From Victivallis vadensis (GTDB lineage: Bacteria; Verrucomicrobiota; Lentisphaeria; Victivallales; Victivallaceae): DNA of 64,000 bases. The stretch spans positions 1 through 64,000 of the forward strand of contig NZ_QEKH01000010.1 in NCBI RefSeq assembly GCF_003096415.1, in the 5' to 3' direction. The position numbers were made by a program, and so were the translations under genes. Under the pieces are notes generated by a model. That model searched no databases. It was not told where the DNA came from and worked only from the letters and a program-made list of their open reading frames with translations. How positions within the stretch are numbered: position 1 is the first letter of the stretch; each line of letters opens with the position of its first letter. Below, piece after piece: positions 1-8,897 of this stretch.

Positions 1-253
1 GGGGGGCTACTTTTGAGAATTGGTGTGAAATAGATGAAAATGAGGGGGCGTAATCAGAAAATTACGCCATTTTGAAAATTGTTAGGACAGGTGTGAGTTT
101 CTCCTTTCAATGTAACCGCAACTTTCGCCGATTTCAAGGAGAGGGGCCGCAAGAACAGCCGATTTTGAAACCGCGCCGGATCTCCCGGGCGGCATGTCTT
201 GCGGTTCTCTCACGGGAAGCCCGCCGCCTTAGAGCTTATCCCTAAATAAGCTC
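1..253. other. Intergenic stretch with two short repeats
   Basis: I see no gene here. Two short sequences recur elsewhere in the window. The 18-mer TTGTTAGGACAGGTGTGA at 79-96 is repeated exactly at 17883-17900. A stem-loop at 231-254 (arms AGAGCTTAT and ATAAGCTCT, loop CCCTAA) has a near copy at 19393-19416. The stem-loop touches the stop codon of the glycosidase gene on the minus strand and lacks a U-tract, so a standard terminator role is doubtful. Confidence 0.6.
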
Positions 254-3200
254 TTACTCCAGTGCAATGCTCTGAACCGTAAATTCCTGAGCGGGACGGA
301 GGCGGCTGTCGCCGTCGAAGTTGCGGTAGAAGAAGAACAATTCTCCCCGCAGGTTTCGACTGGAGATATTGCCTGATTTCCGCAGTTCCTTCCCCAGGCG
401 GAGCCGATAGGTATGCCACCGGCCGTCGCCGCGCAGCTTGATTTTCCCCGAATACTGTCCCGACCAGTCCTGCGAGGGCAAAAGCAGTTGAACCGAACCG
501 GACTTCGCGCTCCGGATCCGCAAGACCAGATATTCCGGCGAACGTCCGATTTTTCCGGCATCGAAGGAAAGCATCGCCGCCGGGACATCGCGTTCTTTTG
601 AGGCCGGAAAGACGACTTCCAGTGCAAGTTTCCCCCGGCGCCGGAGCAGGCGGGTTTTGCCGGGAAGGCTGGTGCCGCTCTCCTTCATATCGGAAAAGCC
701 TCTGAATATATCGGGCGCCAGCAGGTCGGCCGCATCCGCCGGCAGCTCCTCGGCCGTCACCCCGATCAGAACCGGCACCGGCTCTTCGGCCGGAATATAA
801 TTCACCTTGCCGTCCCGCGCCGCCTGTGCAGAAAGAAAATCGAAGGAAGCGATCGGAACAAAAGGCCGCGGATTTTCCCACTCCATCACGAATGCGCCGA
901 CTTCGGCCATGATCGCGGACCGGCAGCGGATTCCCACCTTTGCCTCCGGCAGCTGGGAAACCGCCCACCAGTCGCCGATGTTGGTCTGGCCGCGCAACGG
1001 AACATCCACTTTCGTGCCGTCCGAGTAGTTGATCCGGTAGGCTCCGGCCGGACTGTTCGTCTTGCCCCAGCCTGCGGTATGCAGAAAGAAGAGCCGGGAG
1101 GCCCGTTTGCCGATTTTGATATCGCGGATTGCCGCCGGAAAACGCGGGCGGGCCGAACCGCGCAATACCAGGCAGGAACGTCCGGAGTTTTCGGCCGGAT
1201 CAAGAATATCAAAGAGGATGCCGCCCGCCGTCTGCCGTCCGAGCGGAACCGTTCGGAAATCATTGCGTCCCTGGTCGAGCCAGCCGCCTTCGCCGTCATT
1301 GTCGACCTCATCGGCGAATCCCCGATTGGCGTATGGAGCCAGGTCGACAGGCGACAGGCGCGATTCGACCGCGGAATATTCGCGGTTCTCCGCTTCGACG
1401 AGCGGCCGCGCCTCCGCCCACAATACCGGAGTCGCCGTTGCGTATGCAATCAGGTTGCCGAGGTAGACCGCAGCCGCACTGTCGCTGTTCCGGCAGAGGA
1501 CCGCATTCAGCTGCGACAGCACAATCCGGCCTTTTCCGCTGGTTCCTTCGACGATCGCGTTGGAGATCAGGTCGGTTTTATTCAGGCCCGGTCCCCGGAC
1601 GGCGATGGCATTTATGGTATGCGGCGCGAAGGAGCCGCTGACCACATAACCGTGATCCGGGTTGTTCCAGGTATCGAATTCATCCCGCGAAAGCCCCCGG
1701 AACACCGGATGGCCGGGGACGACCAGATCAATGAAATTATTTCCCTTGCTGAATACTTTCTGCCCTCCGGGCATGGATGAATCCGGGTTCTTCTGCTCAA
1801 GAACCAGAAGTATGCCGCCGCGTTTCCTGACAAGGTCGTCCACTTCCGACGACAATCCGGGATTTACGGTCTGCGGTTCAGGGTATTCCGCCGGCACGAT
1901 CAGGCAGCCGCCGTCGGGGACCGAGGAGGCGGATGCGACGACCTGATGCGTTATCCCGAAGCCGTTCAGGATATTCCGCAGCTCCGCCACATTGCGGGGA
2001 GCCCTGGTGTCGAGTACGCATACCGGCCGGACCGGGTCGATTTTCCGTGCCGATACGGCACGGGGCGCGACGAAAAGATCGAACCAGTTCTGTCCGGCCG
2101 TCTCCCCCCGGTCATTCAGGAGCGTCAACCGCAACTGGGCTTTGCCCTGCGGCAGTTCCGGCAAAGTAAGTTCATATGGCGTAACCGCCTTGGCCAACGG
2201 TGCAATTTCGGGAATTTCCGTTTCGCCGCAGGGATAACTTGTCCCATCCGGCAGCACGACCGAGAACTTGAGCTTCAGGCCGGCGGCCTTCTCCGGGGTG
2301 CCGTTTACGACCGAAAGATTCCACCGGCTGGAATCGCCGGAGAAGAGGTTCTGTGGAAAGAGCCCGTTGTCCGAATGCAGCACCGGCAGCAAAGGCTGCG
2401 TCCAGACCGTCGCGACCGGATTGGACTCGAACCAGGGCGCAAATCCGGCATAACGGTCGTCGAGCCGGTAGAGCGTAAAAACCCGTTTGCCGAACCGGGC
2501 CTGCGCCCAGGGGCCGAATCCCGGCGCCAGCGCCTGTTCCAGCGGGGCGCAGCCGATGAAGCCGATCCCTTGCGGATCTCCCCAGCTCGGCGAACGGCCC
2601 GCATATTGCATATATTGATCGACATCGCCGGGCCGGAATCCCGGTTCGGCCTTGATTCCCCAGCTGAAGCCGACCGTTTCCCAGCTGATCAGGGGATGTG
2701 CCAGACGTCCCCGGGGATTGCGTCCGTAAACTTTGCATTCGCCGTCATAGTGGTAATCGGCCCGGTCGCGCCAATGCACCCACGGCTCGTGCAGCGCGGT
2801 GTATTCGTGCCGGTCGTGCACATCGGTATCGAGCTTCGCATCGCCGAAGTCGTGCCACTGGGCAGCGCCGGAGAAAGTGCTCACCGGGCGGTTCTGCCAA
2901 TCGTGCCGCCGCATGAGCCCGACCTGCCGATTCATGAACTCCTGCACTTTCGGGCGGCCGAAGTGGGTCACTTCATTGCCGAGACTCCACATCACCACCG
3001 ACGGATGGTTGCCGGTGGCGTTCAAAAATTCCAGCAGCTCCGGGAAATTGTTTTTTTCAAACTCATCATTATCGAGAATATTGGTGAAGCACCAGGCCCA
3101 TTCATTGTAGATCATCATGCCGAGTTCGTCGGCAATTTCGTAACCGGCCGGCAGCAGCGGCATATGCGCGGTGCGCACGATGTTGTAGCCTTCGGCTTTC

Positions 3201-4378
3201 AACTGCTTCAGATAGTTTTCGATTTGGCGCGGAGCATTCTCCAGGTCACCCGGAGCACCGCCGTAATTACGGGAAGTGATATTCTGGCCGAAAAGGTAAA
3301 TCGGCTTCCCGTTCAGCAGGAATTTCCCGTCCGCAATCCGGAAGTCGCGGAAGCCGAACCGTTCCGTGGCGCAGGCGAGCGTTTTTCCGCCCGCGTTGAC
3401 CCGGAAGGTCAGAAAATAAAGATACGGCTGATCCGGCGTCCAGCGGCGGGGTGCGTCAAGAGGAATCTCCAGACGGCCGGAATTCCGGCCGGGCTTCAGC
3501 AGCAGCGACAGAGGCGAATTTTCGCCGGTGCATTGCTTCTCGTCACCGCGAATTGCGGGCGAAACCCGTCCGGTCAGTTCTGCTTTCACGGTTTTTCCGG
3601 TATGGTTTTCGAGCTCATAGAGGACGATCAACCGGTCGGATTTCAAGTCGGGCGTCAGGCGAAAGCTGCGGATTCTGATTTCCGGTTCAAGCGACAGGGT
3701 GACGCTTTGCCATAGCCCTCCCTTGATGTCGCCCGGTCCCCACAACGAACCGTAAGCGTGAGTCGGTTTGTATCTGGAGCCCTCCTTATTGTGCCAGAGT
3801 CCGAGGTGGTCCGAAAGAACGCGGAGCGCAAGAACATTGCGTCCCGCCTTGGCGGCGGCGGTTCCGTCAACCTCGAACCCGGTGAAATCGCCATGGTGCG
3901 AGCCGATCGGAACGCCGTTCAGGAAAACCTCCGCCCGGTAACCCGCCACATCGAATTTCAGAATGACCCGCCGTTTTTTCAGGTCGTCGGGCGAGAGTTC
4001 GAAGCTTGTCCGGTAATACCCCTTTACGAACGGCTTTCCGGCGTCTTTCACATTCGGATATTGCCGGTACCAATCCAGGGGGACCGCGATGGCGTCCCAT
4101 TGGGAATCGTCGAATTCAGGAGCCGAGAATTTACGGTCAAGCTCCGGCGACTCGGCAAAGGGGGCGTCGGAGGTTTCCAGCCCGGAACACTTCCAGGTTC
4201 CATTGAGCGAACGCCGTTCCGCGGCGGCCCGGCCTGCAAAGGCCGGACCATGTGGAATTTCCGAAACGGAAATCACTCCGATCCGATCCGCCGGACGGGG
4301 CGGAGGAGCATATGGCTCCATTGCGGACAAAGTCCGCGAAAAGGCACATAACACCCCTAAAAACAACAGACTGCGCAT
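254..4378 (-). CDS. Secreted GH2-family glycoside hydrolase (beta-galactosidase/glucuronidase-like)
   Basis: Predicted exported glycosidase of 1374 residues that would hydrolyse beta-linked sugars outside the cytoplasm; the exact substrate cannot be read from sequence. A hydrophobic signal peptide (MRSLLFLGVLCAFSRTLSA) opens the protein. A jelly-roll sugar-binding domain follows at about residues 50-190, then an Ig-like domain and the TIM barrel. The acid/base Glu lies in SLGNEV (codon 2973-2975) and the likely nucleophile Glu in LISWETVGFSWG (codon 2678-2680). The last 650 or so residues are extra: a ThuA/glutamine-amidotransferase-like stretch (GHPVFRGL region) and C-terminal beta-rich, carbohydrate-binding-like segments. 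The ATG at 4378 is preferred over a GTG at 4402 because GAGGAAAAG sits 10 bases upstream. It lies 20 bp after the interrupted pilin-like gene and is probably co-transcribed with it. Confidence 0.85.
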   Translation of the reverse strand: MRSLLFLGVLCAFSRTLSAMEPYAPPPRPADRIGVISVSEIPHGPAFAGRAAAERRSLNGTWKCSGLETSDAPFAESPELDRKFSAPEFDDSQWDAIAVPLDWYRQYPNVKDAGKPFVKGYYRTSFELSPDDLKKRRVILKFDVAGYRAEVFLNGVPIGSHHGDFTGFEVDGTAAAKAGRNVLALRVLSDHLGLWHNKEGSRYKPTHAYGSLWGPGDIKGGLWQSVTLSLEPEIRIRSFRLTPDLKSDRLIVLYELENHTGKTVKAELTGRVSPAIRGDEKQCTGENSPLSLLLKPGRNSGRLEIPLDAPRRWTPDQPYLYFLTFRVNAGGKTLACATERFGFRDFRIADGKFLLNGKPIYLFGQNITSRNYGGAPGDLENAPRQIENYLKQLKAEGYNIVRTAHMPLLPAGYEIADELGMMIYNEWAWCFTNILDNDEFEKNNFPELLEFLNATGNHPSVVMWSLGNEVTHFGRPKVQEFMNRQVGLMRRHDWQNRPVSTFSGAAQWHDFGDAKLDTDVHDRHEYTALHEPWVHWRDRADYHYDGECKVYGRNPRGRLAHPLISWETVGFSWGIKAEPGFRPGDVDQYMQYAGRSPSWGDPQGIGFIGCAPLEQALAPGFGPWAQARFGKRVFTLYRLDDRYAGFAPWFESNPVATVWTQPLLPVLHSDNGLFPQNLFSGDSSRWNLSVVNGTPEKAAGLKLKFSVVLPDGTSYPCGETEIPEIAPLAKAVTPYELTLPELPQGKAQLRLTLLNDRGETAGQNWFDLFVAPRAVSARKIDPVRPVCVLDTRAPRNVAELRNILNGFGITHQVVASASSVPDGGCLIVPAEYPEPQTVNPGLSSEVDDLVRKRGGILLVLEQKNPDSSMPGGQKVFSKGNNFIDLVVPGHPVFRGLSRDEFDTWNNPDHGYVVSGSFAPHTINAIAVRGPGLNKTDLISNAIVEGTSGKGRIVLSQLNAVLCRNSDSAAAVYLGNLIAYATATPVLWAEARPLVEAENREYSAVESRLSPVDLAPYANRGFADEVDNDGEGGWLDQGRNDFRTVPLGRQTAGGILFDILDPAENSGRSCLVLRGSARPRFPAAIRDIKIGKRASRLFFLHTAGWGKTNSPAGAYRINYSDGTKVDVPLRGQTNIGDWWAVSQLPEAKVGIRCRSAIMAEVGAFVMEWENPRPFVPIASFDFLSAQAARDGKVNYIPAEEPVPVLIGVTAEELPADAADLLAPDIFRGFSDMKESGTSLPGKTRLLRRRGKLALEVVFPASKERDVPAAMLSFDAGKIGRSPEYLVLRIRSAKSGSVQLLLPSQDWSGQYSGKIKLRGDGRWHTYRLRLGKELRKSGNISSRNLRGELFFFYRNFDGDSRLRPAQEFTVQSIALE

Positions 4379-4398
4379 AACAGATATCTTTTCCTCAA

Positions 4399-5143
4399 TC
4401 ACTGGCGTCCCCAGTAGTTAATATCGCATTCCTGATCATAGGAACTCCGTGTCACGATTCCCGAATTCGCATCCATCGCGGACACATGACCATCCAGCCA
4501 GACGACATTGGTCTTCGTGCCGTGACGGAATGCCAGAGTGGACCATCCGCCGCCCTGCTTGAATCCCCAGCCGCCGGTTCCGAGCATCGGGGACCAGTGC
4601 TCATCGTCGTTGTAGCGGGGATCGTCCTTCCCGATATATTTGTCCCCGACAAAAACAACCGAGGAGGGCTTTTTGAAATGGCCATATTTGATATACTTAT
4701 TATAGTCGTTCCTGTTGCCCAAATTCGGGTCTGTCTGAATGCTCAGGTATTGCGCGTTATGACCATAGCCGAATTCATCCCTGATGTTCGGACAGAACAT
4801 GGGTTTATATTGCCTGGAACTCTCAATATAATAACCGGATGCGTCCGCCGATGTGGGCAGCCCGAGATAAGAGCGTAATTTTCCGGGCCACAGGTTGACG
4901 TGCCGCATTTTGTCTTCCGAACTCGACCCGGCATCAGTGGGGGCCATGGTGGGGACGGTGCAGCCCTCAAAATCATCGCCGTATAAAGTTCCGGCAGTAC
5001 CGATCTGTTTCAAGTTTCCCGAACAACTGATCGCATACGCCTTTTACCGAGCCTGATTCAGGGCGGGCAGCAACATACCGGCCAGAATCGCAATAATCGC
5101 AATTACCACCAACAATTCAATTAATGTGAATTTTCTTTCCATA
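4399..5143 (-). pseudogene. Pilin-like (DUF1559-type) protein interrupted by an in-frame TAA
   Basis: Starting at the ATG at 5143 (upstream AAAGGATCATT) the frame reads [30 protein letters not shown], the type IV pilin-like N-terminal helix. It then meets TAA at 5044-5046 and continues in the same frame as [15 protein letters not shown] to a stop at 4399. Intact relatives have a residue such as Glu, Asp or Lys at this position, so one base change explains the break. The C-terminal part keeps the DUF1559-style ending (FRHGTKTNVVWLDGHV). Such proteins accompany secreted glycosidases in Lentisphaerota and Planctomycetota. Either the gene is dead or this is a sequencing error. The GH2 gene follows within 21 bp and the LacI gene precedes it by 17 bp. 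Confidence 0.8.
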
Positions 5144-5160
5144 ATGATCCTTTCCGACTG

Positions 5161-6186
5161 CTATTGAGCCTTGGTTGTTTTACGTTGAATCAGTTCCGCA
5201 GGAACTTCAAGCCGAACCCGGTAATCCGGCTGTTCAATCAATTTCTGAATGGCTTCGGCCGCAAGGCGGCCGATTTCAAAATCATCGACCACGATGGTGG
5301 AGACCCAGCCCTTTTCGCTTTGAAAGCTGTAACAGGAAACCACTTCCAGATTATCCGGCACCCGGTATCCCGCCGCCGCCAATACTCCGATCGCCTCCTC
5401 CGCCATCGCATAATTATAGCTTAAAATCGCGGTCGGCGGCAACGGCTGCCGGAAGCGTTCCACCGGTAAATCTTCACATTTCCGGCTGATATCCACCCAT
5501 TCCAGTTTCAGGTCCGGCCTCTGTTGTTCCATTTCCCGCACCGCAAGATCCATCTGTTCGACCAGAAAGCGCGCCTTGCCGGTTTCGCGTAAATACATGA
5601 TGCGCCGATGGCCGCGGTCGAGCAGCAATTGCAGCGCCCGCCGGGCGCCTTCGCGCGTCGCGTTGATCACATAGTTGAACGGCGCTTCCGGTTTGCCCGG
5701 CAGCGTGACGGCAAACACCACCGGCAGGCCGGCTTCGACCGGCTCGCGCCAGTACTCCTCATCCGGCTGCGCCCCCCAGACCAGCAGTCCGTCGATATCC
5801 TGGGAGCGGATCAGCGACATGTATTCCCGGTTCTCCTGAAACTGCTCGTCGTTGAAGATCAGCAGCAGCCGGTATTTGTTTTCTCCCAGCCCTTCTTCGA
5901 TGCCGCTGATCAGCCGCCGCAGATGGCCGTCCTCGAAAATATGCATTTTCATCTGTCTGTAGGAGGGAACCAGCAGCCCGATGATCCCGGCCCGGTGGCT
6001 GAACACCCGGCGCGCATTCGCGTTCGGCACGTATTCCAACTGCCGGGCACACTCCTGTACCCGCTTATGCACCTCCGGCGGAATCGTTTTCGCTTTCTCG
6101 TGATTGTTCAAGATCCGCGACACCGTGCTGATCGACACGCCAGCCAGCGCTGCAACATCGCGGATCGAACATTTCTTCAAACTCAT
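5161..6186 (-). CDS. LacI-family transcriptional regulator
   Basis: A 341-residue cytoplasmic repressor-type protein. The N-terminal HTH (IRDVAALAGVSISTVSRIL, about residues 8-27) with hinge helix is followed by a periplasmic-binding-protein-like sensor domain (IIGLLVPSYRQ, then DIDGLLVWG). The effector is probably a sugar released by the neighbouring exported enzymes; this is inferred from context only. It heads the minus-strand group lacI, pilin-like gene, GH2. Its promoter carries an operator of the LacI type, which points to autoregulation and probably control of the downstream genes and of the divergent SGNH hydrolase. The start ATG at 6186 has a purine-rich GCGAGGAAAAT upstream. Confidence 0.92.
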   Translation of the reverse strand: MSLKKCSIRDVAALAGVSISTVSRILNNHEKAKTIPPEVHKRVQECARQLEYVPNANARRVFSHRAGIIGLLVPSYRQMKMHIFEDGHLRRLISGIEEGLGENKYRLLLIFNDEQFQENREYMSLIRSQDIDGLLVWGAQPDEEYWREPVEAGLPVVFAVTLPGKPEAPFNYVINATREGARRALQLLLDRGHRRIMYLRETGKARFLVEQMDLAVREMEQQRPDLKLEWVDISRKCEDLPVERFRQPLPPTAILSYNYAMAEEAIGVLAAAGYRVPDNLEVVSCYSFQSEKGWVSTIVVDDFEIGRLAAEAIQKLIEQPDYRVRLEVPAELIQRKTTKAQ

Positions 6187-6214
6187 ATTTTCCTCGCAGA
6201 GTTTAACTCGTTAT

Positions 6215-6264
6215 GGAAACACGTTTCCTGCCTATATTATACCAAACTTTCCACTCAATGTCAA
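6215..6264 (-). promoter_or_regulatory. Consensus sigma-70 promoter with LacI-type operator
   Basis: On the minus strand TTGACA (6259-6264) and TATAAT (6236-6241) are separated by 17 bp, a perfect consensus. GGAAACGTGTTTCC (6215-6228), with six-base palindromic arms, lies at the expected start of transcription. This position fits steric repression of the lacI gene by its own product. Confidence 0.75.
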
Positions 6265-6322
6265 TATGCGGAACAAAAAAAATTGAAAAAGAATCAAATT
6301 CCGATTTTTCCCGGAATCCCAT

Positions 6323-6351
6323 TTGCAAAAACAGAATTTCCGGTCTATAGT
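6323..6351 (+). promoter_or_regulatory. Predicted promoter of the SGNH hydrolase gene
   Basis: TTGCAA (6323-6328), a 17 bp spacer and TATAGT (6346-6351) precede the SGNH gene at 6388. The sequence TTAACT-GTTAT occurs here just after the -10 box and again next to the lacI operator, so shared regulation is possible. Confidence 0.55.
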
Positions 6352-6387
6352 TAACTTGTTATCCAACGATGTGAAACAAGAGGTTCC

Positions 6388-7014
6388 ATGATGAAAACCA
6401 TGCTCCCGGCCGTCGCCGCCGTGCTGTTTTTGCTCGCCGGATGCGCGACCGCCCCCCGATATCAGAAGATGCTCGTCGTGGGCGACAGCCTCACCGCCTG
6501 CGCCCCCCTGCCCGCCCTCGGCTGGAATCATGACTGGGGCCTCGCCGCCACCGCTCGCGAAAACGACTTCGTCCACCGGCTCCATGGGCAGCTCAAGAAA
6601 CACTCCCCCGATCTCCGGCTCGCCGTCGACAGCATCATGTATCAGGACGAAATGACCGGCTGGGTCCACCTGATCCCCTGCGACGCCGACCTCGTCGTGA
6701 TCCAGCTCTCCGAAAACTATCAGGGCGGCATCTCCCTTGAAGAATACCGTGACGCCTACGCCCAGATGATCGACGAACTCCGCGAAGGCTCCCCCAAAAC
6801 CATCGTCTGCCTCGGTCCCTGGAAAAATACGCAACTCGAACCCGTGATCGCCGAAGCCGCCAAAAGCCGCAACGCGATTTTCGTCTCCCTGCGTGAAATT
6901 TACGACGATCCGGCCAACCACGCCGCCTCGGAAGGCGTTTATCCCAAAGCCGGAGATTTCCCCGGCGACCGCGGCATGGCCGCGATCGCCCGCGCCATTC
7001 TCGCGGCGCTGTAG
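6388..7014 (+). CDS. SGNH/GDSL-type hydrolase lipoprotein, apparently missing the catalytic His
   Basis: A 208-residue predicted lipoprotein (lipobox LLAGC, Cys19) of the SGNH esterase fold, the family that deacetylates or de-esterifies glycans. The block-I motif is GDSLT, with Ser34 as the expected nucleophile. The C-terminal block reads DFPGDRGM, whereas the paralogue immediately downstream has NWHPGDRGM. Thus Phe191 takes the place of the catalytic His. The protein may be inactive or use another base. AAGAGG lies 4 bases before the ATG; a second ATG three bases on is equally possible. It is divergent from lacI. Confidence 0.85.
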   Translation: MMKTMLPAVAAVLFLLAGCATAPRYQKMLVVGDSLTACAPLPALGWNHDWGLAATARENDFVHRLHGQLKKHSPDLRLAVDSIMYQDEMTGWVHLIPCDADLVVIQLSENYQGGISLEEYRDAYAQMIDELREGSPKTIVCLGPWKNTQLEPVIAEAAKSRNAIFVSLREIYDDPANHAASEGVYPKAGDFPGDRGMAAIARAILAAL

Positions 7015-7422
7015 CGCAGCAGGGACTTGCCTCCGGCGGCCGGGGGCGCTTCGCCCCCCGGTCCCCCCGACCGGCAAGGTGCCGGCGCCGGATACGGTTT
7101 CGAGCTTTTTGCTGCGCAAAAAGCTCAAAACCGGGGGATTAATAATAGGTAGCGAGAGGTCTGCCAGCAGTATACGCCACCGGGTGCTACCCGGTCGGGG
7201 TCAAGGGGCGAAGCGCCCTTGTCGTCGAAGACACTTGTGCGCTACAGCGCCCAGCTACCGGTGCCTGATTGAAAATCAGGCCGCGTAGCGCACAAGGTCT
7301 GCAAACCGCAGGGTTGCAGACCCGCCCGCCGCGAAAGCGGCAGGGCTTCCCCAACGGGAATTGGCCTCCGGTAACCGGGGTGAAGTTCCATAACACAACA
7401 TAACTCAGGAAAGGTAAGAAAG
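7015..7422. repeat. Composite GC-rich hairpin repeat, copy B1 plus A1
   Basis: No gene. The first part (about 7030-7200) is a forward copy of the reverse-oriented element at 10400-10733. It includes GACCGGCAAGGTGCCGGC, a long hairpin around GAGCTTTTTGCTGCGCAAAAAGCTC, and CCACCGGGTG. The second part (about 7190-7330) is module A, which also occurs at 8100-8240 and, inverted, at 23630-23830. Its outer stem is CTTGTGCGCTA / TAGCGCACAAG and its inner stem pairs CCTGAT with ATCAGG. It separates the two SGNH genes. Confidence 0.8.
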
Positions 7423-8088
7423 ATGAAACGGATTGCACTGCTTTTGACGGCGGTTCTGTTCTGCTGCGGAGCCCGCGCGGAAGAGATTCGCAAGGTGCTG
7501 GTGATCGGCAACAGCATTATGAAACACGGGGCGGCTCCGCAGCTCGGCTGGAACACGGACTGGGGCATGGCGGCGACAGCGGAAGAAAAGGATTACGCCC
7601 ATTTGCTGCACAGGAAGATCAGCGAAACGGCAAAACAGGCCAAAGCGCCGGAACTGCAGCTCGCGCGGATTGCCGATGAGAAACACATGCTCGGCTGGGA
7701 CAAACTGAAAAACAGCGGAGCCGACGTGATCGTGATTCAGGTTTCGGACAACTACCGGGGCAAACAGACCAGAGAGGTGTTTCAGAAAAACTACGAACAG
7801 ATGATCCGCGATCTGCGCGGCGACGGAAATCCGATCATCGTCTGCGTGACCAACTGGGGCGGACCGACCAAACTGACGCAGATGATCCGCGAAGCGGCGG
7901 CGGCGAACAACGTGCTGTTCGCGGACATCGCCACGCCCGGTGCGCTCCCGGAGAACCGGGCGGGCAGCGAAGGGCACTTCACCAACGGCGGCGTGAACTG
8001 GCACCCCGGCGACCGCGGCATGGCGGTCATCGCGGACACGATCTACGCCGCAATCGAACCTGCGCTGAAGCAAAAACTGGCCAGATAA
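7423..8088 (+). CDS. SGNH/GDSL-type hydrolase, secreted
   Basis: A 221-residue paralogue of the preceding gene, with a cleavable signal peptide (MKRIALLLTAVLFCCGARA) rather than a lipobox. The nucleophile block is VIGNSIM (Ser31). The C-terminal NWHPGDRGM supplies the catalytic His (His194), so this copy should be active. Shared features with the upstream copy are LGWN-DWG, the run VIQ.S.NY.G, and GDRGMA. It probably acts on acetylated or esterified carbohydrate in the periplasm. An AGGAAAGGTAAGAAAG purine run precedes the ATG. Confidence 0.87.
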   Translation: MKRIALLLTAVLFCCGARAEEIRKVLVIGNSIMKHGAAPQLGWNTDWGMAATAEEKDYAHLLHRKISETAKQAKAPELQLARIADEKHMLGWDKLKNSGADVIVIQVSDNYRGKQTREVFQKNYEQMIRDLRGDGNPIIVCVTNWGGPTKLTQMIREAAAANNVLFADIATPGALPENRAGSEGHFTNGGVNWHPGDRGMAVIADTIYAAIEPALKQKLAR

Positions 8089-8300
8089 GATATTCCGCGC
8101 CGGCACGTTGCCGGTCGTGATCCAACGGCGAAAGCGTTGGCCGTCGGAGACACTTGTGCGCTATGCGCCCAGCTATTGGAGCCTGATGGAAAATCAGGCC
8201 GCGTAGCGCACAAGGTCTGCAACCCGCAGGGGGGCAGCCCCGCCAGCCTTCAAAACGGCAGGCTTCCCACGCGAATCGCCTCCGGCGGCCTGATAGATTG
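8089..8300. repeat. GC-rich hairpin repeat, copy A2
   Basis: No gene. Module A runs GCCGGCACGTTGCCGGTCG, GATCCAACGGCGAAAGCG, GAGACACTTGTGCGCTA, GCGCCCAGCT, then AATCAGGCCGCGTAGCGCAC. It is closest to the inverted copy at 23630-23830. It lies between convergent genes (SGNH hydrolase and chromate transporter), where its nested stems could act as a bidirectional transcription barrier. Confidence 0.8.
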
Positions 8301-8897
8301 TTAGCGGCACAGAAAAGCGCCGAGAATGGCGGAAACCAGCAACAGATACATAAAGGAAATGCGGGTTTTCAGCATGACCACAGTCGTCGCCGCCGCAATC
8401 AGCAATGCGGAAATCCGCAGGTGAAAGCCGTGAAAATCCACCGTCGCCCCGGTCAGCCACTGCCAGATGCCATGCCACGGGATATCGGCGGAAAAGACCG
8501 ACAGCTCCGCGAAGATCACCGCCGCCGACAGGATCAGCCCGAAGGAGGCCGGTTTCATCCCCGCCAGAAAGCCCTGCACCGGAAGGCTCTGTTCGTACCG
8601 TTTCAGGAGTTTGATCGCGAGAATCACCAGAATCAGCGCCGGAGTGATGATTCCGGCGGTCGCCAGAATCGAACCGATCACGCCATGCTGGGTGAAGCCG
8701 ACATAAGTGGCGGTGTTGATTCCGATCGGCCCCGGCGTCGCCTGCGCGATCGAGACCAGGCTGGAAAACTCTTTGGGAGCGAGCGGCTTGCCCGGTCCCA
8801 CCAGTTCGGCGGTCAGCAGCGGTACAAGCATATAGCCGCCGCCGAAGCAGAGAAGGCCGAATTTGGCGAACACCAGATAGAGCTGCAGAATCGTCAT
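8301..8897 (-). CDS. Chromate transporter (CHR family), short subunit 2
   Basis: A 198-residue membrane protein of the CHR family, which exports chromate or related oxyanions. The conserved blocks are FGGGYMLVPLL near residue 20 and QATPGPIGINTATYVG near residues 52-67, with about six hydrophobic segments. It is a half-length form that would pair with the next gene upstream. The start ATG at 8897 overlaps the partner's stop (ATGA), which implies translational coupling. The natural substrate may not be chromate. Confidence 0.88.
   Translation of the reverse strand: MTILQLYLVFAKFGLLCFGGGYMLVPLLTAELVGPGKPLAPKEFSSLVSIAQATPGPIGINTATYVGFTQHGVIGSILATAGIITPALILVILAIKLLKRYEQSLPVQGFLAGMKPASFGLILSAAVIFAELSVFSADIPWHGIWQWLTGATVDFHGFHLRISALLIAAATTVVMLKTRISFMYLLLVSAILGAFLCR

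Noticed and set aside
1946-3715. Plus-strand open frame of 589 codons
   Set aside because: It is antisense to the GH2 gene, lacks a ribosome site and has no motif. High G+C makes long antisense frames common here.
7015-8300. CRISPR-like array
   Set aside because: Repeats are long, modular and palindromic, with no regular short repeat-spacer pattern and no cas genes.
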